Shown here one piece after another: positions 46,644 through 61,282 of a DNA stretch of 64,000 bases (its first letter is position 1; every line of letters starts with the position of its first letter). The DNA lies in contig BSDZ01000011.1 in NCBI GenBank assembly GCA_030268105.1, forward strand, positions 372,001 to 436,000. Reading direction: 5' to 3'. Both the position numbers and the translations under genes were made by a program. A model generated the notes under the pieces. That model made no database searches and was not told where the DNA came from. It saw only the letters and a program-made list of their open reading frames with translations. This DNA comes from Volvox africanus. Its lineage: Eukaryota; Chlorophyta; Chlorophyceae; Chlamydomonadales; Volvocaceae.

Positions 46644-48309
46644 ATGGCCAGTGGTCCGATGGTGGCCCTGAAGGCGCTCTTAGTTTTGGGTGCGTTTTTA
46701 TTGGCTACCGTGAGCCCTAGCACCAACGGAAGTACAGGAGGATCGTCGTCGATATCGGAGCCCAGCACGTAGGGTTTGCGTCCCCGTGCCCAATTTGCGC
46801 GTGCGATATCGTGCCTAACTTGCCCTTTGTGTGTCTTATCTCTTTTAGAAATTATAGCAACATGGATGTCACCCGCAGCACGTTCTGCGCTGCGACGAAA
46901 TTTCCAGCAGGGGTGCATGGGACTTCAAGGTAGGTGCTTGTAAAGAAGCTTGCTCACGTGGATCTTTGTCTTCACAATTGTTATTTCTATGCTCCAGAAT
47001 GGAAATTGTACCTCGGTTTTATGCGTCGACGGGTTTGGTCGAAGCTCATGGTGGTTCAGCGGTTGTTACCAACAGCTCTCCGCCTTCCATGTTGGATGGA
47101 ACATATTGTGGGGTTGAAGATGATGTCAAATTTGCTGGTAACCGTCTCGACTCTGTCAAGGAGCGGGACCTGCTGTTTTCAACGGTGGCCTTGGAAAGGT
47201 ACGCTATTGAATCCTTTCCCAAGAATGCTTTTTTCCCGGCTCGCTCGGAATGTTGACGCTGTGCGCTTCTTCTTGTGCAGCTTTGAGGCAATATCCTTGC
47301 AAGAATCGCCCTCTTCTGCGGCATCGGCCAGCGACGCTGGCCCAGAAACCCAAACCCAGACGGCCGCATCAACCGATGATGCATCGCCCAACACGCTTTA
47401 CTCCAGAAATCACAGCAAAGTAGATGCCGTCCATATTTCGCTCTGCGCCGCGGACATATTTTCAGAGGTGCAATGGACTGCGAGGTAGGTTGGGCTTAGA
47501 AGCTTGCTCACTTTGATCCTTGCCTGACCGTATATATTTCCTTTTTTTTCAGGACGAGTATCATACTCCCTCGGTCCGGCGTCCAGGCAAGGTTGATTGA
47601 AGTCGATGGTGATTCAGTGGTCGTTGCCAACAGCTGCCAACAGCTGCCGCTGAAGCCTGGTGCAGCCTTGTGGGGACCTGATGAAGGTGACAATGTCAAG
47701 GACGCTGATACTCGCGCTGATTTCGTCAAGGAGTGTGACCCAACGACCTTGCCACCAGCGGAGTTGTCGTCTGAGGCACCAGCCCACGCTGCAACTGCGG
47801 AACCGACACCGGCGGGTGTGCCTAGCAGCGCTGCTGACGTGTTCTCCGCGCATAGGTTGCCCACCATGTTCAACAGCTCCGAGCTGTCGGTGTCCTTGCG
47901 CTTAGGCTGTCAATCTTTGGCAGCATGGACAGTTTGCAGCGTTCGAGTACTGGATAGCTTCCTAGGGGGGCTTGTGTTTCTCATACTGCGTCAGGTACTG
48001 TGCATAGTCTGCAGACTGTGCTGGCGCCTTTTCCAACAAGCAGCTAGCTGCTCGGGACCAGCGTGCTCAGAAAGCGAAGCAGCTCCTCCCGTCACGAAAT
48101 ATCGCATCCTCCGTGCCAAGTGGCCGCACGGTAAGTGGGCCTGCCTCGCAAGGGCCGCTCCCCAAGACACAAATGTTTAACTTGCTTCTTGTGCGCGTGC
48201 AGAGGTGGTTCGGAAGGAGCAGACGGTGAAGAAGGTGGAGCCGCCACGGAGGTGGCCGGTCGGGACCTTTGTGTGGCGGGATGACATACTTGTATACGTT
48301 GATGAATAG
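46644..48309 (+). CDS. two-domain secreted protein gene, copy 11 (U11)
   Basis: Exons match copy 1. The unit is U10-like, with a private G-to-A substitution at 48661 in the downstream spacer. Confidence 0.82.
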
Positions 48310-50968
48310 GCCTCCAACCGCCTCTGTGTCGTGATTTAATTCATTTTGTTCCAGAGACACAGCTATGGGGGTTGTGACACAAGCAAGCACCCACCCAATG
48401 CGAGCGAGAGCCCCCACTGTGTTGGGTGTGTGTATGTCGGGGGCCGGGACGTCATTGCTGACCTGTTGACTGAGGTGAGATGTACATGGCTGATGCTCAG
48501 GATAGCGAGCAGGTAGGCAGAGGCGTATGGACAGCAGGCATTGTTTGATTAGCAGGCATTGTTTGATTCCGCCTTTTTTCGTTAATGTGCTCTGATGCAC
48601 CATGTGGGAGTTAAGTAGTGGCAAGGAGAGCAGAGTTAGGGGCGCACTTCTGGATCACTCAGGTCTTCTGATGAGCTGCAAAATACTATTATGTGCAGTC
48701 TGGATCAGAAACTTGCTTGCTAGTTACATGTGGTGGAGGCAGCAGTGCCTCATTCGGCAGGCTGTGGCCTCCGGAGATACCAGCAGTTCCAAGTGGGCCT
48801 CAGGTTACAACTCTTGGTGTCGGATTTTGTAGACCTCGCCGCCGCCATGACATTGCAGTCGGGTTTTTTTATATTCGCTTAGGTTCGGTCTCTGCCAGTT
48901 TACTGTTTCACCTGCTGATGACCTCTGATGTACCAGAGTACCTGCTGTGCGTTCTGTGGTCGGGCTGTCACAGCACAGCGTATCCAATCATTCATCGTAG
49001 CTGATGTACCTGTATGTATTGTGTCATATTGTTTTGATTATTTGCAATGTGTGTGCAACGCGAGCGTTGTGCCCACTGTCGCTGGCTTGGACGGCTGGTG
49101 CATGTGAGGCTGATGATGGCGCACGTTGTGCTGCAGACAGGTTTCACTGCTCCTGTACGGCCGTTGCATGAGTTTGTCGTTGTCCCACCTCTCGCGTGTT
49201 GTGCTGTCTGTCATTTGGAAGCATGTGCATGCGGGTCAGTGCAAAAGACCAGGGGAGTAGGCGAGGGGAGAGGCCGTTCACGAATGATAGTGGCATGACC
49301 GTTGCCGCCTCCGTGGCGTGGCATATGAAGGATGACCGCTCTTGTGTGGAGGTTCAACATGTAAACAACCGGATTCTTTGCATGCTTTAAATGTTTACCT
49401 TTTCCAGCGAGATCAGGTGAACCCCGTACTGCTGTGTATGTATGTTTTGCAAGCCTATGGGGGCCCCCGACCTGGCAAGTACTACCCGTGAAATGGCCCC
49501 AGCTCCTCCACAGCCAGGAATGATAGACTCATCCCGCAATCCCTCTCTTTTGCGCGTCTCCTCAGCTCATACGACTGCTACCTATTCGTGCAGTCCCAAA
49601 AGGTACTCCCCTTTTTCATCCCACCCTGGCCGTGGGCCTCTCAAGACCATGAATAAAAAACTAGAGTACGATGCACGCGCGCACACACAAACACACACAC
49701 ACACACACAAACACGGCCCCCCCAACCACCACACACCAGCAGCCACGCAACCGAATAAGGTGCCGACTGAGAAAGGAGTCAGGGACACAGGTGATATTGA
49801 AAGGGGATTTGAAAGGTGCAAAGGCCGTCCGTCAGCCCGGCTCAACATTGAAGTAACATTGGCATGCGGTGTCCGCCAAACAGAAAGGGTGCTTGACATG
49901 GAGCTTCAACCTGGACGGCACCCGGAAATTTCAGGCTTTTTGCGGAAATGGCCGCTCAAGTGGCCCAAATGGCCACTGCAGGGGCCCCCGGGAGTTCTTG
50001 CCGTGTGAAGCGCGACCTTCCAAGGACAGCAACACAAGGCCCAGTTTTAGTTGATCAGGGCTGAACCGGAAAGTTCCACAAAAACAATGCTCAGTTCCAG
50101 GGACACCCGCTGGCCCCAGAACCTTATGACGTGCCCCGCGTAACACTAAGGGGAGCTCAGTATACGTTATTCGACAGGCTTACGAATAACGTTTCTGGGC
50201 CCCGGAAAACGTTTTTTGGTTCTGAAGGACCCCGGAGTGTTTTAGGGCCAACCCAGTTAGGGTTCCCCGGGTGCTCCCGGAAAGGAGGTTTGGGGCTCCG
50301 GGGAACAAACAGCTACCCCTTTGATTTCATAGGGACGTCCCCCCCCCTCCCTTCTCCAGTACCAGTGGGCCAGCCCAATGTCTGTAATGCATGAACTGAT
50401 ACAAGATTTCCCAACCCTTCCTCCACCAAGCTTTCTCTGTAACACCCTTTACAATGCGCGAGGGCCGAGATCAGTAGCTGCGATATGTAGCGACCAGGAA
50501 CCATATTCCCTAATTGGAGAATTCTAGGAGGCTGGATCCAAACCCACGAAGTCATACATCGCGAAACCCTGCTCGCAATCCCCAAAAGAGATCACTCGAG
50601 TATGAAAAAAACATGCTTGAATTCTGGAAACGCCTTGCCTGCTGCCAAACATCGGACGAGATTTCGCGTAATGTTGTCGTGTTATACGGCAGATATCTTG
50701 CGCCGCCGTGTCGTTAAATCGACTCCGTCAGCAACCGTCATCCGCCGTTCCTGACAGCTACGCAAACATACGTATCAATGCAATACACCCTATTTCCGAC
50801 CTGTTTATGACCCGTACTTTGCACATTTCTGTTACTCTGTCACCCTCGGAGCACTTTTTCCTTCATCGCCTTGCGCTCATCCGCTAATTACAGTTAGGCC
50901 TTTCGAGAGGCAATATTCGGTAGATCTAAAGCTCGCTGTATAAGATTTTATATCTCTTTGTGGACTCG

Positions 50969-52634
50969 ATGGCCAGTGGTCCGATGGTGGCCCTGAAGGC
51001 GCTCTTAGTTTTGGGTGCGTTTTTATTGGCTACCGTGAGCCCTAGCACCAACGGAAGTACAGGAGGATCGTCGTCGATATCGGAGCCCAGCACGTAGGGT
51101 TTGCGTCCCCGTGCCCAATTTGCGCGTGCGATATCGTGCCTAACTTGCCCTTTGTGTGTCTTATCTCTTTTAGAAATTATAGCAACATGGATGTCACCCG
51201 CAGCACGTTCTGCGCTGCGACGAAATTTCCAGCAGGGGTGCATGGGACTTCAAGGTAGGTGCTTGTAAAGAAGCTTGCTCACGTGGATCTTTGTCTTCAC
51301 AATTGTTATTTCTATGCTCCAGAATGGAAATTGTACCTCGGTTTTATGCGTCGACGGGTTTGGTCGAAGCTCATGGTGGTTCAGCGGTTGTTACCAACAG
51401 CTCTCCGCCTTCCATGTTGGATGGAACATATTGTGGGGTTGAAGATGATGTCAAATTTGCTGGTAACCGTCTCGACTCTGTCAAGGAGCGGGACCTGCTG
51501 TTTTCAACGGTGGCCTTGGAAAGGTACGCTATTGAATCCTTTCCCAAGAATGCTTTTTTCCCGGCTCGCTCGGAATGTTGACGCTGTGCGCTTCTTCTTG
51601 TGCAGCTTTGAGGCAATATCCTTGCAAGAATCGCCCTCTTCTGCGGCATCGGCCAGCGACGCTGGCCCAGAAACCCAAACCCAGACGGCCGCATCAACCG
51701 ATGATGCATCGCCCAACACGCTTTACTCCAGAAATCACAGCAAAGTAGATGCCGTCCATATTTCGCTCTGCGCCGCGGACATATTTTCAGAGGTGCAATG
51801 GACTGCGAGGTAGGTTGGGCTTAGAAGCTTGCTCACTTTGATCCTTGCCTGACCGTATATATTTCCTTTTTTTTCAGGACGAGTATCATACTCCCTCGGT
51901 CCGGCGTCCAGGCAAGGTTGATTGAAGTCGATGGTGATTCAGTGGTCGTTGCCAACAGCTGCCAACAGCTGCCGCTGAAGCCTGGTGCAGCCTTGTGGGG
52001 ACCTGATGAAGGTGACAATGTCAAGGACGCTGATACTCGCGCTGATTTCGTCAAGGAGTGTGACCCAACGACCTTGCCACCAGCGGAGTTGTCGTCTGAG
52101 GCACCAGCCCACGCTGCAACTGCGGAACCGACACCGGCGGGTGTGCCTAGCAGCGCTGCTGACGTGTTCTCCGCGCATAGGTTGCCCACCATGTTCAACA
52201 GCTCCGAGCTGTCGGTGTCCTTGCGCTTAGGCTGTCAATCTTTGGCAGCATGGACAGTTTGCAGCGTTCGAGTACTGGATAGCTTCCTAGGGGGGCTTGT
52301 GTTTCTCATACTGCGTCAGGTACTGTGCATAGTCTGCAGACTGTGCTGGCGCCTTTTCCAACAAGCAGCTAGCTGCTCGGGACCAGCGTGCTCAGAAAGC
52401 GAAGCAGCTCCTCCCGTCACGAAATATCGCATCCTCCGTGCCAAGTGGCCGCACGGTAAGTGGGCCTGCCTCGCAAGGGCCGCTCCCCAAGACACAAATG
52501 TTTAACTTGCTTCTTGTGCGCGTGCAGAGGTGGTTCGGAAGGAGCAGACGGTGAAGAAGGTGGAGCCGCCACGGAGGTGGCCGGTCGGGACCTTTGTGTG
52601 GCGGGATGACATACTTGTATACGTTGATGAATAG
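50969..52634 (+). CDS. two-domain secreted protein gene, copy 12 (U12)
   Basis: Exons match copy 1. Last unit of the block with the extra G. Confidence 0.82.
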
Positions 52635-55292
52635 GCCTCCAACCGCCTCTGTGTCGTGATTTAATTCATTTTGTTCCAGAGACACAGCTATGGGGGTTGT
52701 GACACAAGCAAGCACCCACCCAATGCGAGCGAGAGCCCCCACTGTGTTGGGTGTGTGTATGTCGGGGGCCGGGACGTCATTGCTGACCTGTTGACTGAGG
52801 TGAGATGTACATGGCTGATGCTCAGGATAGCGAGCAGGTAGGCAGAGGCGTATGGACAGCAGGCATTGTTTGATTAGCAGGCATTGTTTGATTCCGCCTT
52901 TTTTCGTTAATGTGCTCTGATGCACCATGTGGGAGTTAAGTAGTGGCAAGGAGAGCAGAGTTAGGGGCGCACTTCTGGATCACTCGGGTCTTCTGATGAG
53001 CTGCAAAATACTATTATGTGCAGTCTGGATCAGAAACTTGCTTGCTAGTTACATGTGGTGGAGGCAGCAGTGCCTCATTCGGCAGGCTGTGGCCTCCGGA
53101 GATACCAGCAGTTCCAAGTGGGCCTCAGGTTACAACTCTTGGTGTCGGATTTTGTAGACCTCGCCGCCGCCATGACATTGCAGTCGGGTTTTTTTATATT
53201 CGCTTAGGTTCGGTCTCTGCCAGTTTACTGTTTCACCTGCTGATGACCTCTGATGTACCAGAGTACCTGCTGTGCGTTCTGTGGTCGGGCTGTCACAGCA
53301 CAGCGTATCCAATCATTCATCGTAGCTGATGTACCTGTATGTATTGTGTCATATTGTTTTGATTATTTGCAATGTGTGTGCAACGCGAGCGTTGTGCCCA
53401 CTGTCGCTGGCTTGGACGGCTGGTGCATGTGAGGCTGATGATGGCGCACGTTGTGCTGCAGACAGGTTTCACTGCTCCTGTACGGCCGTTGCATGAGTTT
53501 GTCGTTGTCCCACCTCTCGCGTGTTGTGCTGTCTGTCATTTGGAAGCATGTGCATGCGGGTCAGTGCAAAAGACCAGGGGAGTAGGCGAGGGGAGAGGCC
53601 GTTCACGAATGATAGTGGCATGACCGTTGCCGCCTCCGTGGCGTGGCATATGAAGGATGACCGCTCTTGTGTGGAGGTTCAACATGTAAACAACCGGATT
53701 CTTTGCATGCTTTAAATGTTTACCTTTTCCAGCGAGATCAGGTGAACCCCGTACTGCTGTGTATGTATGTTTTGCAAGCCTATGGGGGCCCCCGACCTGG
53801 CAAGTACTACCCGTGAAATGGCCCCAGCTCCTCCACAGCCAGGAATGATAGACTCATCCCGCAATCCCTCTCTTTTGCGCGTCTCCTCAGCTCATACGAC
53901 TGCTACCTATTCGTGCAGTCCCAAAAGGTACTCCCCTTTTTCATCCCACCCTGGCCGTGGGCCTCTCAAGACCATGAATAAAAAACTAGAGTACGATGCA
54001 CGCGCGCACACACAAACACACACACACACACACAAACACGGCCCCCCCAACCACCACACACCAGCAGCCACGCAACCGAATAAGGTGCCGACTGAGAAAG
54101 GAGTCAGGGACACAGGTGATATTGAAAGGGGATTTGAAAGGTGCAAAGGCCGTCCGTCAGCCCGGCTCAACATTGAAGTAACATTGGCATGCGGTGTCCG
54201 CCAAACAGAAAGGGTGCTTGACATGGAGCTTCAACCTGGACGGCACCCGGAAATTTCAGGCTTTTTGCGGAAATGGCCGCTCAAGTGGCCCAAATGGCCA
54301 CTGCAGGGGCCCCCGGGAGTTCTTGCCGTGTGAAGCGCGACCTTCCAAGGACAGCAACACAAGGCCCAGTTTTAGTTGATCAGGGCTGAACCGGAAAGTT
54401 CCACAAAAACAATGCTCAGTTCCAGGGACACCCGCTGGCCCCAGAACCTTATGACGTGCCCCGCGTAACACTAAGGGAGCTCAGTATACGTTATTCGACA
54501 GGCTTACGAATAACGTTTCTGGGCCCCGGAAAACGTTTTTTGGTTCTGAAGGACCCCGGAGTGTTTTAGGGCCAACCCAGTTAGGGTTCCCCGGGTGCTC
54601 CCGGAAAGGAGGTTTGGGGCTCCGGGGAACAAACAGCTACCCCTTTGATTTCATAGGGACGTCCCCCCCCCTCCCTTCTCCAGTACCAGTGGGCCAGCCC
54701 AATGTCTGTAATGCATGAACTGATACAAGATTTCCCAACCCTTCCTCCACCAAGCTTTCTCTGTAACACCCTTTACAATGCGCGAGGGCCGAGATCAGTA
54801 GCTGCGATATGTAGCGACCAGGAACCATATTCCCTAATTGGAGAATTCTAGGAGGCTGGATCCAAACCCACGAAGTCATACATCGCGAAACCCTGCTCGC
54901 AATCCCCAAAAGAGATCACTCGAGTATGAAAAAAACATGCTTGAATTCTGGAAACGCCTTGCCTGCTGCCAAACATCGGACGAGATTTCGCGTAATGTTG
55001 TCGTGTTATACGGCAGATATCTTGCGCCGCCGTGTCGTTAAATCGACTCCGTCAGCAACCGTCATCCGCCGTTCCTGACAGCTACGCAAACATACGTATC
55101 AATGCAATACACCCTATTTCCGACCTGTTTATGACCCGTACTTTGCACATTTCTGTTACTCTGTCACCCTCGGAGCACTTTTTCCTTCATCGCCTTGCGC
55201 TCATCCGCTAATTACAGTTAGGCCTTTCGAGAGGCAATATTCGGTAGATCTAAAGCTCGCTGTATAAGATTTTATATCTCTTTGTGGACTCG

Positions 55293-56958
55293 ATGGCCAG
55301 TGGTCCGATGGTGGCCCTGAAGGCGCTCTTAGTTTTGGGTGCGTTTTTATTGGCTACCGTGAGCCCTAGCACCAACGGAAGTACAGGAGGATCGTCGTCG
55401 ATATCGGAGCCCAGCACGTAGGGTTTGCGTCCCCGTGCCCAATTTGCGCGTGCGATATCGTGCCTAACTTGCCCTTTGTGTGTCTTATCTCTTTTAGAAA
55501 TTATAGCAACATGGATGTCACCCGCAGCACGTTCTGCGCTGCGACGAAATTTCCAGCAGGGGTGCATGGGACTTCAAGGTAGGTGCTTGTAAAGAAGCTT
55601 GCTCACGTGGATCTTTGTCTTCACAATTGTTATTTCTATGCTCCAGAATGGAAATTGTACCTCGGTTTTATGCGTCGACGGGTTTGGTCGAAGCTCATGG
55701 TGGTTCAGCGGTTGTTACCAACAGCTCTCCGCCTTCCATGTTGGATGGAACATATTGTGGGGTTGAAGATGATGTCAAATTTGCTGGTAACCGTCTCGAC
55801 TCTGTCAAGGAGCGGGACCTGCTGTTTTCAACGGTGGCCTTGGAAAGGTACGCTATTGAATCCTTTCCCAAGAATGCTTTTTTCCCGGCTCGCTCGGAAT
55901 GTTGACGCTGTGCGCTTCTTCTTGTGCAGCTTTGAGGCAATATCCTTGCAAGAATCGCCCTCTTCTGCGGCATCGGCCAGCGACGCTGGCCCAGAAACCC
56001 AAACCCAGACGGCCGCATCAACCGATGATGCATCGCCCAACACGCTTTACTCCAGAAATCACAGCAAAGTAGATGCCGTCCATATTTCGCTCTGCGCCGC
56101 GGACATATTTTCAGAGGTGCAATGGACTGCGAGGTAGGTTGGGCTTAGAAGCTTGCTCACTTTGATCCTTGCCTGACCGTATATATTTCCTTTTTTTTCA
56201 GGACGAGTATCATACTCCCTCGGTCCGGCGTCCAGGCAAGGTTGATTGAAGTCGATGGTGATTCAGTGGTCGTTGCCAACAGCTGCCAACAGCTGCCGCT
56301 GAAGCCTGGTGCAGCCTTGTGGGGACCTGATGAAGGTGACAATGTCAAGGACGCTGATACTCGCGCTGATTTCGTCAAGGAGTGTGACCCAACGACCTTG
56401 CCACCAGCGGAGTTGTCGTCTGAGGCACCAGCCCACGCTGCAACTGCGGAACCGACACCGGCGGGTGTGCCTAGCAGCGCTGCTGACGTGTTCTCCGCGC
56501 ATAGGTTGCCCACCATGTTCAACAGCTCCGAGCTGTCGGTGTCCTTGCGCTTAGGCTGTCAATCTTTGGCAGCATGGACAGTTTGCAGCGTTCGAGTACT
56601 GGATAGCTTCCTAGGGGGGCTTGTGTTTCTCATACTGCGTCAGGTACTGTGCATAGTCTGCAGACTGTGCTGGCGCCTTTTCCAACAAGCAGCTAGCTGC
56701 TCGGGACCAGCGTGCTCAGAAAGCGAAGCAGCTCCTCCCGTCACGAAATATCGCATCCTCCGTGCCAAGTGGCCGCACGGTAAGTGGGCCTGCCTCGCAA
56801 GGGCCGCTCCCCAAGACACAAATGTTTAACTTGCTTCTTGTGCGCGTGCAGAGGTGGTTCGGAAGGAGCAGACGGTGAAGAAGGTGGAGCCGCCACGGAG
56901 GTGGCCGGTCGGGACCTTTGTGTGGCGGGATGACATACTTGTATACGTTGATGAATAG
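55293..56958 (+). CDS. two-domain secreted protein gene, copy 13 (U13)
   Basis: Exons match copy 1. The unit returns to the U1/U7 type (no extra G, GGATGACT marker). Confidence 0.82.
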
Positions 56959-59616
56959 GCCTCCAACCGCCTCTGTGTCGTGATTTAATTCATTTTGTTC
57001 CAGAGACACAGCTATGGGGGTTGTGACACAAGCAAGCACCCACCCAATGCGAGCGAGAGCCCCCACTGTGTTGGGTGTGTGTATGTCGGGGGCCGGGACG
57101 TCATTGCTGACCTGTTGACTGAGGTGAGATGTACATGGCTGATGCTCAGGATAGCGAGCAGGTAGGCAGAGGCGTATGGACAGCAGGCATTGTTTGATTA
57201 GCAGGCATTGTTTGATTCCGCCTTTTTTCGTTAATGTGCTCTGATGCACCATGTGGGAGTTAAGTAGTGGCAAGGAGAGCAGAGTTAGGGGCGCACTTCT
57301 GGATGACTCGGGTCTTCTGATGAGCTGCAAAATACTATTATGTGCAGTCTGGATCAGAAACTTGCTTGCTAGTTACATGTGGTGGAGGCAGCAGTGCCTC
57401 ATTCGGCAGGCTGTGGCCTCCGGAGATACCAGCAGTTCCAAGTGGGCCTCAGGTTACAACTCTTGGTGTCGGATTTTGTAGACCTCGCCGCCGCCATGAC
57501 ATTGCAGTCGGGTTTTTTTATATTCGCTTAGGTTCGGTCTCTGCCAGTTTACTGTTTCACCTGCTGATGACCTCTGATGTACCAGAGTACCTGCTGTGCG
57601 TTCTGTGGTCGGGCTGTCACAGCACAGCGTATCCAATCATTCATCGTAGCTGATGTACCTGTATGTATTGTGTCATATTGTTTTGATTATTTGCAATGTG
57701 TGTGCAACGCGAGCGTTGTGCCCACTGTCGCTGGCTTGGACGGCTGGTGCATGTGAGGCTGATGATGGCGCACGTTGTGCTGCAGACAGGTTTCACTGCT
57801 CCTGTACGGCCGTTGCATGAGTTTGTCGTTGTCCCACCTCTCGCGTGTTGTGCTGTCTGTCATTTGGAAGCATGTGCATGCGGGTCAGTGCAAAAGACCA
57901 GGGGAGTAGGCGAGGGGAGAGGCCGTTCACGAATGATAGTGGCATGACCGTTGCCGCCTCCGTGGCGTGGCATATGAAGGATGACCGCTCTTGTGTGGAG
58001 GTTCAACATGTAAACAACCGGATTCTTTGCATGCTTTAAATGTTTACCTTTTCCAGCGAGATCAGGTGAACCCCGTACTGCTGTGTATGTATGTTTTGCA
58101 AGCCTATGGGGGCCCCCGACCTGGCAAGTACTACCCGTGAAATGGCCCCAGCTCCTCCACAGCCAGGAATGATAGACTCATCCCGCAATCCCTCTCTTTT
58201 GCGCGTCTCCTCAGCTCATACGACTGCTACCTATTCGTGCAGTCCCAAAAGGTACTCCCCTTTTTCATCCCACCCTGGCCGTGGGCCTCTCAAGACCATG
58301 AATAAAAAACTAGAGTACGATGCACGCGCGCACACACAAACACACACACACACACACAAACACGGCCCCCCCAACCACCACACACCAGCAGCCACGCAAC
58401 CGAATAAGGTGCCGACTGAGAAAGGAGTCAGGGACACAGGTGATATTGAAAGGGGATTTGAAAGGTGCAAAGGCCGTCCGTCAGCCCGGCTCAACATTGA
58501 AGTAACATTGGCATGCGGTGTCCGCCAAACAGAAAGGGTGCTTGACATGGAGCTTCAACCTGGACGGCACCCGGAAATTTCAGGCTTTTTGCGGAAATGG
58601 CCGCTCAAGTGGCCCAAATGGCCACTGCAGGGGCCCCCGGGAGTTCTTGCCGTGTGAAGCGCGACCTTCCAAGGACAGCAACACAAGGCCCAGTTTTAGT
58701 TGATCAGGGCTGAACCGGAAAGTTCCACAAAAACAATGCTCAGTTCCAGGGACACCCGCTGGCCCCAGAACCTTATGACGTGCCCCGCGTAACACTAAGG
58801 GAGCTCAGTATACGTTATTCGACAGGCTTACGAATAACGTTTCTGGGCCCCGGAAAACGTTTTTTGGTTCTGAAGGACCCCGGAGTGTTTTAGGGCCAAC
58901 CCAGTTAGGGTTCCCCGGGTGCTCCCGGAAAGGAGGTTTGGGGCTCCGGGGAACAAACAGCTACCCCTTTGATTTCATAGGGACGTCCCCCCCCCTCCCT
59001 TCTCCAGTACCAGTGGGCCAGCCCAATGTCTGTAATGCATGAACTGATACAAGATTTCCCAACCCTTCCTCCACCAAGCTTTCTCTGTAACACCCTTTAC
59101 AATGCGCGAGGGCCGAGATCAGTAGCTGCGATATGTAGCGACCAGGAACCATATTCCCTAATTGGAGAATTCTAGGAGGCTGGATCCAAACCCACGAAGT
59201 CATACATCGCGAAACCCTGCTCGCAATCCCCAAAAGAGATCACTCGAGTATGAAAAAAACATGCTTGAATTCTGGAAACGCCTTGCCTGCTGCCAAACAT
59301 CGGACGAGATTTCGCGTAATGTTGTCGTGTTATACGGCAGATATCTTGCGCCGCCGTGTCGTTAAATCGACTCCGTCAGCAACCGTCATCCGCCGTTCCT
59401 GACAGCTACGCAAACATACGTATCAATGCAATACACCCTATTTCCGACCTGTTTATGACCCGTACTTTGCACATTTCTGTTACTCTGTCACCCTCGGAGC
59501 ACTTTTTCCTTCATCGCCTTGCGCTCATCCGCTAATTACAGTTAGGCCTTTCGAGAGGCAATATTCGGTAGATCTAAAGCTCGCTGTATAAGATTTTATA
59601 TCTCTTTGTGGACTCG

Positions 59617-61282
59617 ATGGCCAGTGGTCCGATGGTGGCCCTGAAGGCGCTCTTAGTTTTGGGTGCGTTTTTATTGGCTACCGTGAGCCCTAGCACCAAC
59701 GGAAGTACAGGAGGATCGTCGTCGATATCGGAGCCCAGCACGTAGGGTTTGCGTCCCCGTGCCCAATTTGCGCGTGCGATATCGTGCCTAACTTGCCCTT
59801 TGTGTGTCTTATCTCTTTTAGAAATTATAGCAACATGGATGTCACCCGCAGCACGTTCTGCGCTGCGACGAAATTTCCAGCAGGGGTGCATGGGACTTCA
59901 AGGTAGGTGCTTGTAAAGAAGCTTGCTCACGTGGATCTTTGTCTTCACAATTGTTATTTCTATGCTCCAGAATGGAAATTGTACCTCGGTTTTATGCGTC
60001 GACGGGTTTGGTCGAAGCTCATGGTGGTTCAGCGGTTGTTACCAACAGCTCTCCGCCTTCCATGTTGGATGGAACATATTGTGGGGTTGAAGATGATGTC
60101 AAATTTGCTGGTAACCGTCTCGACTCTGTCAAGGAGCGGGACCTGCTGTTTTCAACGGTGGCCTTGGAAAGGTACGCTATTGAATCCTTTCCCAAGAATG
60201 CTTTTTTCCCGGCTCGCTCGGAATGTTGACGCTGTGCGCTTCTTCTTGTGCAGCTTTGAGGCAATATCCTTGCAAGAATCGCCCTCTTCTGCGGCATCGG
60301 CCAGCGACGCTGGCCCAGAAACCCAAACCCAGACGGCCGCATCAACCGATGATGCATCGCCCAACACGCTTTACTCCAGAAATCACAGCAAAGTAGATGC
60401 CGTCCATATTTCGCTCTGCGCCGCGGACATATTTTCAGAGGTGCAATGGACTGCGAGGTAGGTTGGGCTTAGAAGCTTGCTCACTTTGATCCTTGCCTGA
60501 CCGTATATATTTCCTTTTTTTTCAGGACGAGTATCATACTCCCTCGGTCCGGCGTCCAGGCAAGGTTGATTGAAGTCGATGGTGATTCAGTGGTCGTTGC
60601 CAACAGCTGCCAACAGCTGCCGCTGAAGCCTGGTGCAGCCTTGTGGGGACCTGATGAAGGTGACAATGTCAAGGACGCTGATACTCGCGCTGATTTCGTC
60701 AAGGAGTGTGACCCAACGACCTTGCCACCAGCGGAGTTGTCGTCTGAGGCACCAGCCCACGCTGCAACTGCGGAACCGACACCGGCGGGTGTGCCTAGCA
60801 GCGCTGCTGACGTGTTCTCCGCGCATAGGTTGCCCACCATGTTCAACAGCTCCGAGCTGTCGGTGTCCTTGCGCTTAGGCTGTCAATCTTTGGCAGCATG
60901 GACAGTTTGCAGCGTTCGAGTACTGGATAGCTTCCTAGGGGGGCTTGTGTTTCTCATACTGCGTCAGGTACTGTGCATAGTCTGCAGACTGTGCTGGCGC
61001 CTTTTCCAACAAGCAGCTAGCTGCTCGGGACCAGCGTGCTCAGAAAGCGAAGCAGCTCCTCCCGTCACGAAATATCGCATCCTCCGTGCCAAGTGGCCGC
61101 ACGGTAAGTGGGCCTGCCTCGCAAGGGCCGCTCCCCAAGACACAAATGTTTAACTTGCTTCTTGTGCGCGTGCAGAGGTGGTTCGGAAGGAGCAGACGGT
61201 GAAGAAGGTGGAGCCGCCACGGAGGTGGCCGGTCGGGACCTTTGTGTGGCGGGATGACATACTTGTATACGTTGATGAATAG
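59617..61282 (+). CDS. two-domain secreted protein gene, copy 14 (U14)
   Basis: Exons match copy 1. The unit combines no extra G with the GGATCACT marker. Confidence 0.82.
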
